From positions 104,075 to 168,074 of the forward strand of contig NZ_FRBI01000016.1 in the NCBI RefSeq assembly GCF_900142575.1: DNA of 64,000 nucleotides, in the 5' to 3' direction. The translations under genes were made by a program, and so were the position numbers. The notes beneath the pieces are model-generated. The model saw only the letters and a program-made list of their open reading frames with translations. It searched no databases and was not told where the DNA came from. This stretch comes from Actinacidiphila paucisporea (GTDB taxonomy: Bacteria; Actinomycetota; Actinomycetes; Streptomycetales; Streptomycetaceae). Position 1 is the stretch's first letter, and each line of letters opens with the position of its first letter. Positions 10,460 to 19,560 of this stretch are shown here, in pieces.

Positions 10460-10860
10460 TGAAGAAGAAGCAGAATCGGGACGAGAACGGTTGCCGCGTG
10501 CCCTGGGAGAGGCTCAGCGAAAAAAGGACATCGAGATCCTCGATCTGCGGCACCAGTTGCTGGTCCTGCAACGCCAGGTCGGCAAGTCCGCTTTCACCGA
10601 TACCGATCGTGCCATCCTCGCCGGTCTGCTCCACCACCTCCCTCCGTGGGTGGTGCAGCTCGGACGCAACCTCCTCATGGACCTCGAAGACACGGGCAGC
10701 AAGGCCAGCTTCCTGATCCGCGACCGTGACTCCAAGTTCACGACCGCCTTCGACGCCGTGCTCGCCGACGCCGGAATCGGGATCGTCAGGAGCGGCATCC
10801 GGACACCGCGCATGAACTCGATCATGGAGCGCTGGATCCAGACCCCTGGCTGCTGGAACG
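10435..10860 (+). pseudogene. Internally deleted transposase remnant (IS481/IS3-like, rve integrase core)
   Basis: The fragment reads as two ends of a DDE integrase-type transposase joined together. The first is an N-terminal part (KDIEILDLRHQLLVLQRQVG, then a DRAILAGLLHHLP helix). It runs directly into a core piece with NLLMDLED, FLIRDRDSKFTTAFDAVLA and the end of the core, IRTPRMNSIMERWIQT. Family members have well over a hundred residues between these parts, so a large internal deletion has occurred. The DRDSKF Asp is present but the first catalytic Asp region is gone. It is dead and marks the border between the sugar cluster and the protease island. Confidence 0.75.
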
Positions 10861-10924
10861 CCGCCGCAGATCCTCGGCATGGCCGCCGCCTGCACATCGA
10901 CGACTCCGACAGCTCCGACGACAT

Positions 10925-11075
10925 GCCCCATCGCCGCTCCCCCGGTGAAATGGCCTCCTTGCGCAGCGGCCTGCTGCTGATGGAGGAGCTCGCCGACGCG
11001 TGGGGCGTCGACCCGCGCGGCGACGGCAAATCCACGTGGTTCGAGTCCTACGACAAGCTCCCCCGTGCCCCGTAG
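10925..11075 (+). pseudogene. C-terminal remnant of an anti-sigma-factor-like HATPase protein
   Basis: In the same frame as the transposase remnant, the end reads GLLLMEELADAWGVDPRGDG then KSTWFE. This is the typical tail of Streptomyces ATP-binding (HATPase_c, SpoIIAB/RsbW-like) regulatory proteins. The N-terminal ATP-binding part is absent. It is therefore a 3' stump fused to transposase sequence by rearrangement. Confidence 0.55.
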
Positions 11076-11208
11076 CCGGACCCTGTCGGGGGGAGTGGCG
11101 CCCGGGTGCGGTCCCCCGTCGGGGAGAGGACCATGGAAGTGGGCGCGGTCCGGCGGTGACCGCCCGCGCGGACCCGGACCCGGTACGGGACCACGGGAGG
11201 TGCGGTCC

Positions 11209-11427
11209 ATGGCGAAGCGGTACGGCTCGCCCCCCGACCCCGGCGCGCGGACCCCGCGCCGCGTACGGCTCCCCGGCTTCACGGGGGAGGACGACATCGG
11301 CCTCGGCGACGCGATCGGGCGCGCCACGCACGCGGTGGGGATCACGCCCTGCGGCGGGTGCCGGAAACGGGCCCGCGCGCTGAACCGGCGAGTGGTCGTG
11401 TCCGGTCGGCGTCGTCACGGCCGCTGA
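11209..11427 (+). CDS. Small conserved-looking CxxC protein
   Basis: A 72-aa basic protein. The N-terminal half is Pro/Arg-rich; the C-terminal half has GLGDAIGRATHAVGI followed by a CGGC pair (PCGGCRKRARALNRR). The pattern is like small actinobacterial proteins of unknown function that end in a CxxC plus an amphipathic Arg-rich helix. The ATG at 11209 has GGGAGG 8 nt upstream, which supports translation. It lies 57 bp before the PatG-like gene on the same strand and may be co-transcribed with it. The two cysteines could bind a metal or be redox-active; no function is assigned. Confidence 0.6.
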   Translation: MAKRYGSPPDPGARTPRRVRLPGFTGEDDIGLGDAIGRATHAVGITPCGGCRKRARALNRRVVVSGRRRHGR

Positions 11428-11484
11428 TCCCCCGACGGGCCACCGATCGCGGTCCCGTCACGGAACTGAAGGGTGAGGCTTGCC

Positions 11485-12294
11485 ATGACCGACGACCAGC
11501 TCCCGAACGACCCCGGCAGCGGACCGCCCCCCTATGTCTACGCACTCGGCCGGATCGACTTCCGCTTCCCGAGCACGGGAGTCGAGAAGGAGTTCGCGCA
11601 GACCATCGGCCGCACCAGGACCGCGAACCTCACCGACCGCCAGGCCCTGTGCGAGATCCTGGCCAAGCCGGAGAACCGCTATCTGGTGCGCGAGTTGACG
11701 TTCGTCCTCACCATTCGCGGGACGGACACCTACATCCTCGAACCCGACGATCCGCGAGACTTCGACCTGCTCGCGGACGCCGTACGCCCCAGGCCCCAGC
11801 CGGACGACCTCGACGTCGTCATCGGGCACCGCGCGGCCTGTCCCACGGGTGGCGGGTGCGACGGGCGGGCGCTGCCCGTCGTGCGCTTCTCCCAGATCTA
11901 CTCCTTCGACAGCGACTCCCTCATAGGAGCCCTGGAAAAGCCTGAGGACGTGTCGGGCGAGCAGTTCGACGCCGCCGCGAAGGAGTTGCTGGCACGGATC
12001 ATGCTCGTGGCGGACAACACCGGAGCCGCGCCCGAGCATCGGGCGATCAACTATCTGGCCGTCCGCTGCCCGTCCGTCTACCGCAGGACGTTCGAGGCGT
12101 ACCGCGACGAGTCGTCTCTGTCGTCGATCGAGGTGCGGCCCTCCCCGGTGAGCCAGACCCGACTGGTCATGAACGTGGTGTTCGCGTACACGCAGCGCAC
12201 CACGGGTGTCACCGACAAGCATCTGTTCCCGGTGGACGCCACGGAGAGGTATCCGTACCTGCAGGGCAGCCCGCAACCGTACTACGACCACTGA
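11485..12294 (+). CDS. Free-standing PatG C-terminal-domain-like protein
   Basis: A 269-aa protein. Its opening PYVYALGRIDFRFPSTGVEK (residues 16-35) and the later ADNTGAAPEHRAINYLAVR stretch match what I know of the C-terminal region of cyanobactin-maturation PatG-family proteins. No subtilisin catalytic triad (Asp/His/Ser motifs) is present, so only the non-catalytic part exists here. Homologues are often found with proteases or peptide-modifying systems, but the biochemical role of this domain is not established. The ATG at 11485 has GGTGAGG 7 nt upstream. A 13-cysteine protein follows after 22 bp, which points to one operon. Confidence 0.6.
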   Translation: MTDDQLPNDPGSGPPPYVYALGRIDFRFPSTGVEKEFAQTIGRTRTANLTDRQALCEILAKPENRYLVRELTFVLTIRGTDTYILEPDDPRDFDLLADAVRPRPQPDDLDVVIGHRAACPTGGGCDGRALPVVRFSQIYSFDSDSLIGALEKPEDVSGEQFDAAAKELLARIMLVADNTGAAPEHRAINYLAVRCPSVYRRTFEAYRDESSLSSIEVRPSPVSQTRLVMNVVFAYTQRTTGVTDKHLFPVDATERYPYLQGSPQPYYDH

Positions 12295-12316
12295 CGCGCC
12301 ACGGAGGTGACGCCCC

Positions 12317-12730
12317 ATGAACATCCCCGGCTTCATCGGAGAACGGACCACCTGCGGACAGCACACCGCCTACCGTCGTGCGGTCGCAGGAGTGGACTAC
12401 GGCGCCTGCCGGGACGAGTGCCGGGAGGAGAGCCGGCGCCAGTGCCAGAACTCGTACGATCCGCAGGCCTGCGCGGCGCGGGTCTACAAGAGCTGCATGC
12501 GGGAGTGCACGTACGAGCCCTACTGCTACGACGTGACGAAGCACGATCCCAACGGCAGCGTCTGGCAGCGGACCGTGTGCCGGGAGTACGACGGGAGCAT
12601 CGACCCGCAGACTCCCTGGTGCCGCACCGCGCAGAAGTGCGAGGGCAGCATCCTCTCGGAGCGGACCGAGTGCCAGCGGGACGACGGGACCGTCGACGTG
12701 ACGGAATGGCACTCGGTGGACATCTGCTGA
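12317..12730 (+). CDS. Cysteine-rich 137-aa protein of unknown function
   Basis: The protein has 13 cysteines in 137 residues, several in CxxxC spacing (ACRDEC, SCMREC), with charged and aromatic residues between. There is no signal peptide and no hydrophobic segment. Cysteine spacing of this kind is seen in metal-binding helical hairpins and in disulphide-knotted proteins. Without a signal peptide, metal binding or export by a specialised route are the simplest readings. A very good ribosome-binding site (GGAGGTGA) precedes the ATG. It sits 22 bp after the PatG-like gene and is convergent with the 1310-aa gene. I do not recognise the family. Confidence 0.75.
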   Translation: MNIPGFIGERTTCGQHTAYRRAVAGVDYGACRDECREESRRQCQNSYDPQACAARVYKSCMRECTYEPYCYDVTKHDPNGSVWQRTVCREYDGSIDPQTPWCRTAQKCEGSILSERTECQRDDGTVDVTEWHSVDIC

Positions 12731-12747
12731 CAGCCGGCCCGCAGTAC

Positions 12748-12774
12748 CCCGGCACCGGCGTGACCGGTGGCGGG
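12748..12774. terminator. Hairpin between convergent genes
   Basis: CCCG-g-CACCGG-cgtga-CCGGTG-g-CGGG forms a 10-bp stem with one mismatch. It lies between the stop of the cysteine-rich gene (12730) and the stop of the 1310-aa gene (12785), so it could terminate transcription from both sides. Confidence 0.5.
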
Positions 12775-12784
12775 ACCCCTTGCG

Positions 12785-15700
12785 TCATGCCGCGCTGGGT
12801 ACGGGGAGCGTGTCAAGGTAGGTGATGCGCTGCGCCGGGAGCCCGTCGGGGCCCGGCAGTTGCTCGTACTCCCGAACGAGCACCCGCATCGGGCGGGCGC
12901 CGAGCGCCACCGGCAACACCACGGGAGACTCCCAGCGGCCGATGACGCCCGCCACGTCGCAGGCCAGTTCGACAGCCGGGTGGTTGTCCAGCGTCTGCCA
13001 GGTGAAGGCCTCGCCCGCCGGGCCCGCGATGGTGTTGCGGACCTGCACTTCGGCCGTGACGGTCGACAGCAGGCCGCCCGCCCCCGGAGGCGGCGCGGGG
13101 CCGATGACGGCCACGTCGACGCCGATGTGGGAGGGCTGGAGCGTCACCGTAGTCCGGCGGAAGGCGGGGATCTTGACGAAGCCGGCGTCCACGACGGGTG
13201 ACAGCCGCAGGTCGTCCGGGGTGAGCAGGGCGTTCTGCTGGAGGCGCGCGATCTTGAGCCGCACGAAGGGCTCGTACAGCTTCGTGCCGGCGAACTGCAC
13301 GTCCGCGTACCACAGACGGCGATCCCGGTCGTACTGGACGGCGTACCCCATCGCGGTCCCGGCCGGGAGCGGCACGGCAGTGTCGGCGTGCAGGTCGGAC
13401 GGCGCCAGGAACCTTGCCGTGGTCCCGGCCCCCACGTCGCGCACGGGGTCCCGCCCCCATGTGGTGGCCGTGTCGGGGGACGCGGCGCCGGACCCCGCGA
13501 CCATCACGGCCAGCATCTCACCCTCGCCCGAGGCGTACCACGGCCGCTCCAGGTAGACCCGCGCACCCCCCTCGTGCCGGGTGCTGACGACCTGCCCGGC
13601 CGCGGTGGACTCCTCCCAGCGGAAGGCGGGCACCACCGAGTGGACGGCCGGGGCGGGCGGGCACACGGTCGCGGGTACGTGCAGCCGTGCCGTCAGGCCC
13701 GCCCGCGTGACGGGGGGCTCGACGTAGGACACCTCCACCTGCTGCCCGTCGGTGATCGCGCTCCCCTGCGTGCGGCTGATCTGGCCCGTGCCGTGGAGGA
13801 CCACGACATCGTCGTCGATGCTGAAGGCCGCCGCCGGCTCGGCCGGGGTGCCCTGTCCCGTCGTCTTGGGGACGACGGCGCGGACGACGACCGTCCCGGG
13901 CACGAAGGCGGGCGCGACGCAGACGATGTCGGTCCTGGTCAGCCGCACCGTGCGGCGCTCGGTGAAGTAGGGGCCGAAGCGCGAGGTGCCGATCGGGGTG
14001 CAGCTCACGACGTGGTGGCGGGTGTCGCCCACGTCGTGGCGGACTTGGAAGGGGGCCGTGACGACCGGAGGAGTGCCGGGCACCGGCTCCGGGCGGATGT
14101 CCTGCTCGCTCTGCCGCAGCACGGCGTAGCCGTCGGTTTCCACGGGGTCCGGCTGCGCGGTGTCGTCGACCACGTCGTGCCACCGCGCCTCGGCGTGCAC
14201 GCTCAGGGTCGAGGGGTCGTGCAGCGTCAGCGCCGGGTCCCCCAGCACGTACGCGGTAGCGCCCGGCTCCCGTACGACGGCTGCTTTGACGAAGGCGGGC
14301 GAGACCACCGGGCACCGCACCGCGTGGACCATGCGGAGTTCGACCGGCGGCGTCAGCTCTCCGATCCGGCCGGCGAGCGCGTCGGCGCGGTGCGCGGCGA
14401 TCTGCGCCGGCGTGGGACTCGCGGACTCCAGCCACGCCCACCACAACCCCATGTCCTCCTCGTCGCCGGCCGCCAGCACGCTGCTGAGCAGGGCGGTGCC
14501 GGTGGCGCCGGGTGCGAGCGCGACGCGCACGACCCGTGCGGCGAGGTCGACGGCCGGCGGCGGGGCGGGCGCCCCGATCGGGCCGGGCTCGACGACCAGC
14601 CGCGCCGGGAACTGCTCGTGCCAGGCGGTGCCGTGCGGCCACGGCGTGGCCACGTCGGGCTGGCCCGGCAGCCCGCGCAGCGTCAGGCCGCGTGCGAACG
14701 GGTCGGGGAGCCACGGACGTTGTACCTGGTCCATGTCCAGGTACGGGGCTCCCCCGGCGTGCTCGTCCGGCGTGCCGGCCGGCAGCACTCCGCCGTCGAA
14801 CTGCTTGAGCAGCGCGTACACCTGGGCGTCGGTGCGGTGCTGGCCGGCGGCGTCCAGGACGCCGTGGCGCTCCAGTTGCTGCACGGCGGCCTTAGGCGGC
14901 AGCAGGTGCCGCTCGCACGGAGGGCGCGCGACGGGTGCGGACGGGTCCGCGTTGTCGGTCCGGACGACGAGGACGGCGACGGACTCCCCCTCCGTGACCG
15001 GCCGCCGGGCCACCAGGACGGCGGCCGGCACCGGCTCGTAGCGGGTGTAGCGCAGCGGCGCGGTGGCGTGGTCGCCCGGGTCGGGCTGCGCGGTGAAGGG
15101 GGCGCTGCGCCCCGCCAGGTCGACCAGCCGGGCGCGGAAGCGGTACGAGCGGCCGTAGCGCAGGGAAGGCAGGGTCCCGTCCGGCACCCGGACCTGGGAG
15201 GAGAAGGGCAGCCGCGAGTCCACGGCGGGGCCCGGGTCCCGGACCGTGCCGTCCGTGCCCAGCGTCCGGTCCAGTGGCGCGACGGCCAGGCTCCAGCCGC
15301 TCCAGCGGAAGACGGACTGGTGCAGCCGGGAGACCGGGTGGCCGGCAGCGTCCTTGAGCCGGGTGATCGCCTCGCCGACCGCCGCCTCGTCGTCGATCGG
15401 GACCTGGGCCGGGTAGCCCCGCACGGTGTACGTGCCGGCCCGGCGGCACAGTGGGTACCAGTGGCGGGAGGCCACGTCGAACACGTCCACCCGATAGCCC
15501 TGGAGCACGTTGTCCCCGGTCACGGCGGTGGTGTCGCCTGGCCGTCCCGCCACGAGGTCGCCGTCGAAGCCGTCCGCGGCCTTGAGTGCCTGCCGGAAGG
15601 CGACCTGACGGTCCGCCTGGGCCACGAAGATCCCGTCGGAGCGCAGGGCGGGGGGCACCGGTTCGGGCGGCGGATCGGTGCGGGGCAGGCGGCGCAGCGT

Positions 15701-16717
15701 CGCCGCGTACGACTGGAGGGCGAGGCCGGCCGAGTCGACGTCCAGGTCGTGCGGGGTGAACGTCGAGGTGTCGTCGAGCGGCAGGTACAGCGCGTCCGAG
15801 ACGCCGTCGGCGCGCGCGAGGAAGAGCTTCCCCGACCTCTTGAAGCAGGAGGTGACCGGCTGGAACACCTCCAGGAACGCGGCGTGGTCCACCTGGGCCT
15901 GGATCGTCAGCGGCCCGTCGGGCAGGTCGGCCGGCAGCGGAACGGTCAGCCGCCGCAGCAGGCCGACGGGGGCCATCAGGCCGGGGTGGTCGGCCAGTGC
16001 CGCTACCAGGCCGTGGAAGTCCCGCTCCGGCGGCTGCAGTCCGGCGAGTGAGCCGTCCGCCGCGGGCGGCGGCGCCGTGTGGAAGGCGGCCAGGCGAGCC
16101 CAGCCGTCCGGGTCCGCCGCGAGGTCGTCGGGCAGCACGCCCTGCTGGCGCAGCTGCTCGGATATCCCGGCGGCGAAGCCAGGTTCGCCGGCCGGGTCGA
16201 CCGCGGCGACGAGCCGGTCCACGGCCTCCCACCGCTCGGCCACCTCCGCCGTCTGCCCGGCGTCGGGCACGACGGGGCCGCGCCCGTGACCGTCGGCGTC
16301 GACGGGCGCGAAGAGGGTGCCGTACTGGTCGCGCAGCGACTGCGCCAGCGGGCGGGCCGGGTAGGACTCGATCGGGTCGTTCGCCACGCTCGCGTCGAAC
16401 CGGAAGGAGTGGACGGGGGTGGTGGGAGGGAACAGCGCCTGCCAGAGCGGGACGTCGAGAGGGCCGTCGACGAAGGTGGCGTGCTGCGGCTCCGACTCGC
16501 CGGTCGGCTTCCGGAACAGGACGGAGACGGTGTAACCCAGCTCGGGCAGGTCGGCGACCTGCGGGAAGTCCGAGAGCTGAGGCGGCGCCGCACCGGATGG
16601 TGCCGCCGCGTCGACGGTCAGCCGCGGGCCGAGCACGAGCGACAGCTGCACGGTGCCGCCGGCGGTGGGGGGTTGCTGGGGGTCGGGGAGCAGCGTCCAG
16701 ACGATCGTCTGCTTCAT
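12785..16717 (-). CDS. Giant (1310-aa) protein of unknown function, coupled to the 948-aa protein
   Basis: A 1310-aa protein starting MKQTIVWTLLPDPQ. It is rich in Pro, Asp, Val and short beta-strand-like segments, with few long helices, suggesting many beta domains. A stretch with RFRARLVDLAGRSAPF (middle of the protein) resembles fibronectin/Ig-type strands. There is no signal peptide, membrane helix or enzyme motif that I can name. The ATG overlaps the upstream TGA as ATGA (16714-16717) and has GGAGG 4 nt before it, so it is translationally coupled to the 948-aa gene. Context (proteases, PatG-like and caspase-like proteins) suggests a structural or substrate role in that system; this is inference. 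Confidence 0.7.
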   Translation of the reverse strand: MKQTIVWTLLPDPQQPPTAGGTVQLSLVLGPRLTVDAAAPSGAAPPQLSDFPQVADLPELGYTVSVLFRKPTGESEPQHATFVDGPLDVPLWQALFPPTTPVHSFRFDASVANDPIESYPARPLAQSLRDQYGTLFAPVDADGHGRGPVVPDAGQTAEVAERWEAVDRLVAAVDPAGEPGFAAGISEQLRQQGVLPDDLAADPDGWARLAAFHTAPPPAADGSLAGLQPPERDFHGLVAALADHPGLMAPVGLLRRLTVPLPADLPDGPLTIQAQVDHAAFLEVFQPVTSCFKRSGKLFLARADGVSDALYLPLDDTSTFTPHDLDVDSAGLALQSYAATLRRLPRTDPPPEPVPPALRSDGIFVAQADRQVAFRQALKAADGFDGDLVAGRPGDTTAVTGDNVLQGYRVDVFDVASRHWYPLCRRAGTYTVRGYPAQVPIDDEAAVGEAITRLKDAAGHPVSRLHQSVFRWSGWSLAVAPLDRTLGTDGTVRDPGPAVDSRLPFSSQVRVPDGTLPSLRYGRSYRFRARLVDLAGRSAPFTAQPDPGDHATAPLRYTRYEPVPAAVLVARRPVTEGESVAVLVVRTDNADPSAPVARPPCERHLLPPKAAVQQLERHGVLDAAGQHRTDAQVYALLKQFDGGVLPAGTPDEHAGGAPYLDMDQVQRPWLPDPFARGLTLRGLPGQPDVATPWPHGTAWHEQFPARLVVEPGPIGAPAPPPAVDLAARVVRVALAPGATGTALLSSVLAAGDEEDMGLWWAWLESASPTPAQIAAHRADALAGRIGELTPPVELRMVHAVRCPVVSPAFVKAAVVREPGATAYVLGDPALTLHDPSTLSVHAEARWHDVVDDTAQPDPVETDGYAVLRQSEQDIRPEPVPGTPPVVTAPFQVRHDVGDTRHHVVSCTPIGTSRFGPYFTERRTVRLTRTDIVCVAPAFVPGTVVVRAVVPKTTGQGTPAEPAAAFSIDDDVVVLHGTGQISRTQGSAITDGQQVEVSYVEPPVTRAGLTARLHVPATVCPPAPAVHSVVPAFRWEESTAAGQVVSTRHEGGARVYLERPWYASGEGEMLAVMVAGSGAASPDTATTWGRDPVRDVGAGTTARFLAPSDLHADTAVPLPAGTAMGYAVQYDRDRRLWYADVQFAGTKLYEPFVRLKIARLQQNALLTPDDLRLSPVVDAGFVKIPAFRRTTVTLQPSHIGVDVAVIGPAPPPGAGGLLSTVTAEVQVRNTIAGPAGEAFTWQTLDNHPAVELACDVAGVIGRWESPVVLPVALGARPMRVLVREYEQLPGPDGLPAQRITYLDTLPVPSAA

Positions 16718-19560
16718 GTGTCCTCCATCGCTGCGTACGCGCCGCAACGGGCCTGCCAGGGCAGCGGGTCGGGGAAGGCGTCGCCGAAGGCCGGGTCAGC
16801 GCCGCTCCCGAAGTCGCGCTCCACCTCCAGCGAGACCGACTTGGAGAAGAACGCGACGCGGACCCTCACCACCACCAGGGCGGTGCCGTGGACGACCTTG
16901 GTCTGCGTGTTGTAGGTGAGCGCGAGATAGAACTCGACGGAGATGCTGATGATGCCGAGCACGTCCAGCGCGCCGACGGCCCGGAAGAAGCCGCTCACCC
17001 GGGCTTGCAGCGTGTGGGGGGCGGTCTCCTGCGCCTGGAACTTGACGTAGATGCCGGCGGTCAGGGAGACCGATCCGCTGGCCACCCCGAGGTTCAGCGC
17101 GGCGGCCGCTCCGAACTCGACCTGGGCCTCCAGCTCGACGATGTCGCCCGAATCGACGGTGATCCCGAAGAACCCCCTGCCGCCGAGCAGAGAGACCGAC
17201 ACGGTGAACGGGTGGTCGCGCGAGGACAGCGCGAAATGCGCGCGGACCGGTTTGCCGTCGAAGGGCAGGGTGACCGAGGACGACAGCGTGAGGTTCTGCA
17301 TCAGCAGCACGCCCGCGGGGATCGCGGGGATGCCCAGGCTGTAGCCGACCTCAATGCCGGTGGCGTCCACCGAGAAGTGCGGGCCGTTGGCCGGGGTCGG
17401 GAGGTAGTCCCGCAGGCGGTCCAGGAATTCCAGGTCGCCGCCGAAGCCGACCTTCTTGACCTTGGCGTCGAGCGTCGGGGTGGCGCCGGGCTTGGAGGTG
17501 AACGCCAGCCGTGTGAAGTCCACCGTCAGGATGCCGCCGACGAACGACAGGGAGAAGGCGCTGAGTTCGCCGCGGCACTCCACCTGCGGAGGGGTGCCGT
17601 CGAGCGGGGTCCGTGTGGTGTTGCGCAGGTCGACCCTGGTCTCGTCCGTCGTCGTCAGGATGCCGAAGAAGGTGCCCGTCTTGACCTTGGGGCTCCACGC
17701 CATCGTGGTGAGCACCGCCTTGGGCGGCTTGTCGGCGGCGTCGCGGACGATCTCGGTGACGATGCGCGGAACGGTCTTGCCGTCGCCGGTCGAGGTGCTC
17801 GCGACGAGATCGGGAAGGTTCAGGAAGCCCAGCAGTTTCGGAGGGAGAAGGCCGGACGGGTCGCCCGCCTTCGGGAAGTAGCTCACCGGGTCGAACTGCC
17901 CGGCCTTGACCTTGTCCAGGGCGCCGCCGACGAGCCCCGCCGTTGCCGACAGGCCGGAGACCTGCTGGCTGAGCGCCGCCACGCCGCCCGAGTCGGTCAC
18001 CGGCGGGGCGAAGCCCACCGGCGGAAGCGGCGGCGGTGGCTGCTGCACCGCCGCGTACACCTGGCCGGCGGCCGCCAGGCCGGAGCCGACGTAGGTCTGG
18101 TCGAGCACGAGCCGGACGGGGTCGGGCGCGGGCGGCGGCGCCGCGGCACCCGGTGCGGCGCTGCTCCGGGACCGGAAGGCCTGGAGCGGGGGCAGCCGCG
18201 ACGAAACGCCGAGCAGCCGCGGGTACGCGGGGAGGCGTCCCGCTTCGACGAGCGGCGTCCCGTCGCCGACCGCGGGCTCGGCGCCGACGGTCAGACCCTC
18301 CACCGCCACGGTGGTGGTCTCGGCGCCGCCGTCCACCGGCGCCAACTCCAGGTTCCCGGCCGCGGGCAGCGTCATTCCCGCCGACTTCTGCTCGTACGCG
18401 GTGAGCGCCGCGGCCAACGCCTGTGCCCCGAGGTCGCCCCGGACGTAGGCGAGGGGCGCGCGGAGGGTCAGCGGGTGGCCGCGTCTGTCGGTGCAGAGGA
18501 TGTCGAAGACGAGCCGTTCGGTCTGCTCTGCCGCGTGCACCCAGAAGCCGAACGTGCCAATCGGCTCGGCGCTTTCGTCCACCTCGGCGGCGAGCCTGCC
18601 CTGGAGTTGCACCCGCGTGAAGGGGAACGCCCGGCCCTGGTGCGGGAGTCCGTGGGCGCCGGCGTAGTCGAGGGCGGGCAGCAGGACCGTCAGGCGGCTG
18701 ACCGTGAACAGGCCGACGTCCAGTCGCCGCTCGGTGTGGGTGGAGATCTGGACGGGAAAACCGAACGGCAGCAGGTAGCCGCGTTCCACGACGTGCACGG
18801 CCACGTCCCGGCCGGTCACCGCGTGGTGCTGGTAGCCGGTGACGCCGACTCCGGGCAGCCCGGACCAGTCGCCGGCGAGGTCGATGCTCGACCCGAGCGC
18901 GCTCAGGTGCAACTGACCGGCCAGCAGCGGCCTGCGCGCCAGCGCCCCGGTGATCTCCTGGCGCTGCGCCGCGTTCAGGGACGAGGCGAACGGCTGGTTC
19001 ACCCGCGGACTCCCGCCGGACCCGAGCGGCACCCTGTTGCCGGCGGTCGTCACGGACCCGCCGGGCGGGAGGCCCAGCCGGGTGTGCCACAGCCCGGTCA
19101 CGCCCGACGGCCCGGTCAGCGGCTCCGTCGGGTTCGACCACGCCGCCGGGCCGGACAGCACCCCGAGCGGCAGGCCCCACACGCACTCCAGGACCGTCCC
19201 GGCAGGGTCGCGCGGCAGGCCGGCCCAGGTCAGCAGTCCGTCCGTGGTGAAGGGCACCGACGTCCCCGCGGGAACCCGGAAGGCGAGCCGGCTGCCGCCG
19301 GAGAGCCAGCCGCCCTTGACCCTCGCCGAGTCGCTCGCGGAGGAGGTCGCCTCCTCCAGGAGCGTCTGCGGGGGGAAGTCGACCGAGACGGAGGCCGGCA
19401 AGGCGCTGTCGGTGACCACGAGCGACTGGGGGTCGGGCCCGCCGGTCCGCGACAGGTTCGTGAAGTGGAACGTCAGGACGACCATGTCCTCCCGGCGCAG
19501 CAGGGTCACAGGCGTGTGGTCCATGGGCACGGGTGCGGGTGCGGGTGCGGCGGCGCACAT
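16714..19560 (-). CDS. Large (948-aa) protein of unknown function with beta-rich C-terminus
   Basis: A 948-aa protein. The N-terminal third is beta-rich (for example MVVLTFHFTNLSRTGG near residue 26). A Pro/Ala-rich linker with QQPPPPLPPVGFAPP lies near the middle. The last ~230 residues are alternating hydrophobic strands (VSVSLLGGRGFFGITVD, ISISVEFYLALTY) like a beta-barrel or beta-helix. No signal peptide or known catalytic motif. ATG 19560 has AAGGAG 9 nt upstream; a second ATG at residue 13 is possible. Its stop overlaps the start of the 1310-aa gene, so the two are made together. It is transcribed away from the matrixin protease gene across a shared 381-bp promoter region. Confidence 0.7.
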   Translation of the reverse strand: MCAAAPAPAPVPMDHTPVTLLRREDMVVLTFHFTNLSRTGGPDPQSLVVTDSALPASVSVDFPPQTLLEEATSSASDSARVKGGWLSGGSRLAFRVPAGTSVPFTTDGLLTWAGLPRDPAGTVLECVWGLPLGVLSGPAAWSNPTEPLTGPSGVTGLWHTRLGLPPGGSVTTAGNRVPLGSGGSPRVNQPFASSLNAAQRQEITGALARRPLLAGQLHLSALGSSIDLAGDWSGLPGVGVTGYQHHAVTGRDVAVHVVERGYLLPFGFPVQISTHTERRLDVGLFTVSRLTVLLPALDYAGAHGLPHQGRAFPFTRVQLQGRLAAEVDESAEPIGTFGFWVHAAEQTERLVFDILCTDRRGHPLTLRAPLAYVRGDLGAQALAAALTAYEQKSAGMTLPAAGNLELAPVDGGAETTTVAVEGLTVGAEPAVGDGTPLVEAGRLPAYPRLLGVSSRLPPLQAFRSRSSAAPGAAAPPPAPDPVRLVLDQTYVGSGLAAAGQVYAAVQQPPPPLPPVGFAPPVTDSGGVAALSQQVSGLSATAGLVGGALDKVKAGQFDPVSYFPKAGDPSGLLPPKLLGFLNLPDLVASTSTGDGKTVPRIVTEIVRDAADKPPKAVLTTMAWSPKVKTGTFFGILTTTDETRVDLRNTTRTPLDGTPPQVECRGELSAFSLSFVGGILTVDFTRLAFTSKPGATPTLDAKVKKVGFGGDLEFLDRLRDYLPTPANGPHFSVDATGIEVGYSLGIPAIPAGVLLMQNLTLSSSVTLPFDGKPVRAHFALSSRDHPFTVSVSLLGGRGFFGITVDSGDIVELEAQVEFGAAAALNLGVASGSVSLTAGIYVKFQAQETAPHTLQARVSGFFRAVGALDVLGIISISVEFYLALTYNTQTKVVHGTALVVVRVRVAFFSKSVSLEVERDFGSGADPAFGDAFPDPLPWQARCGAYAAMEDT

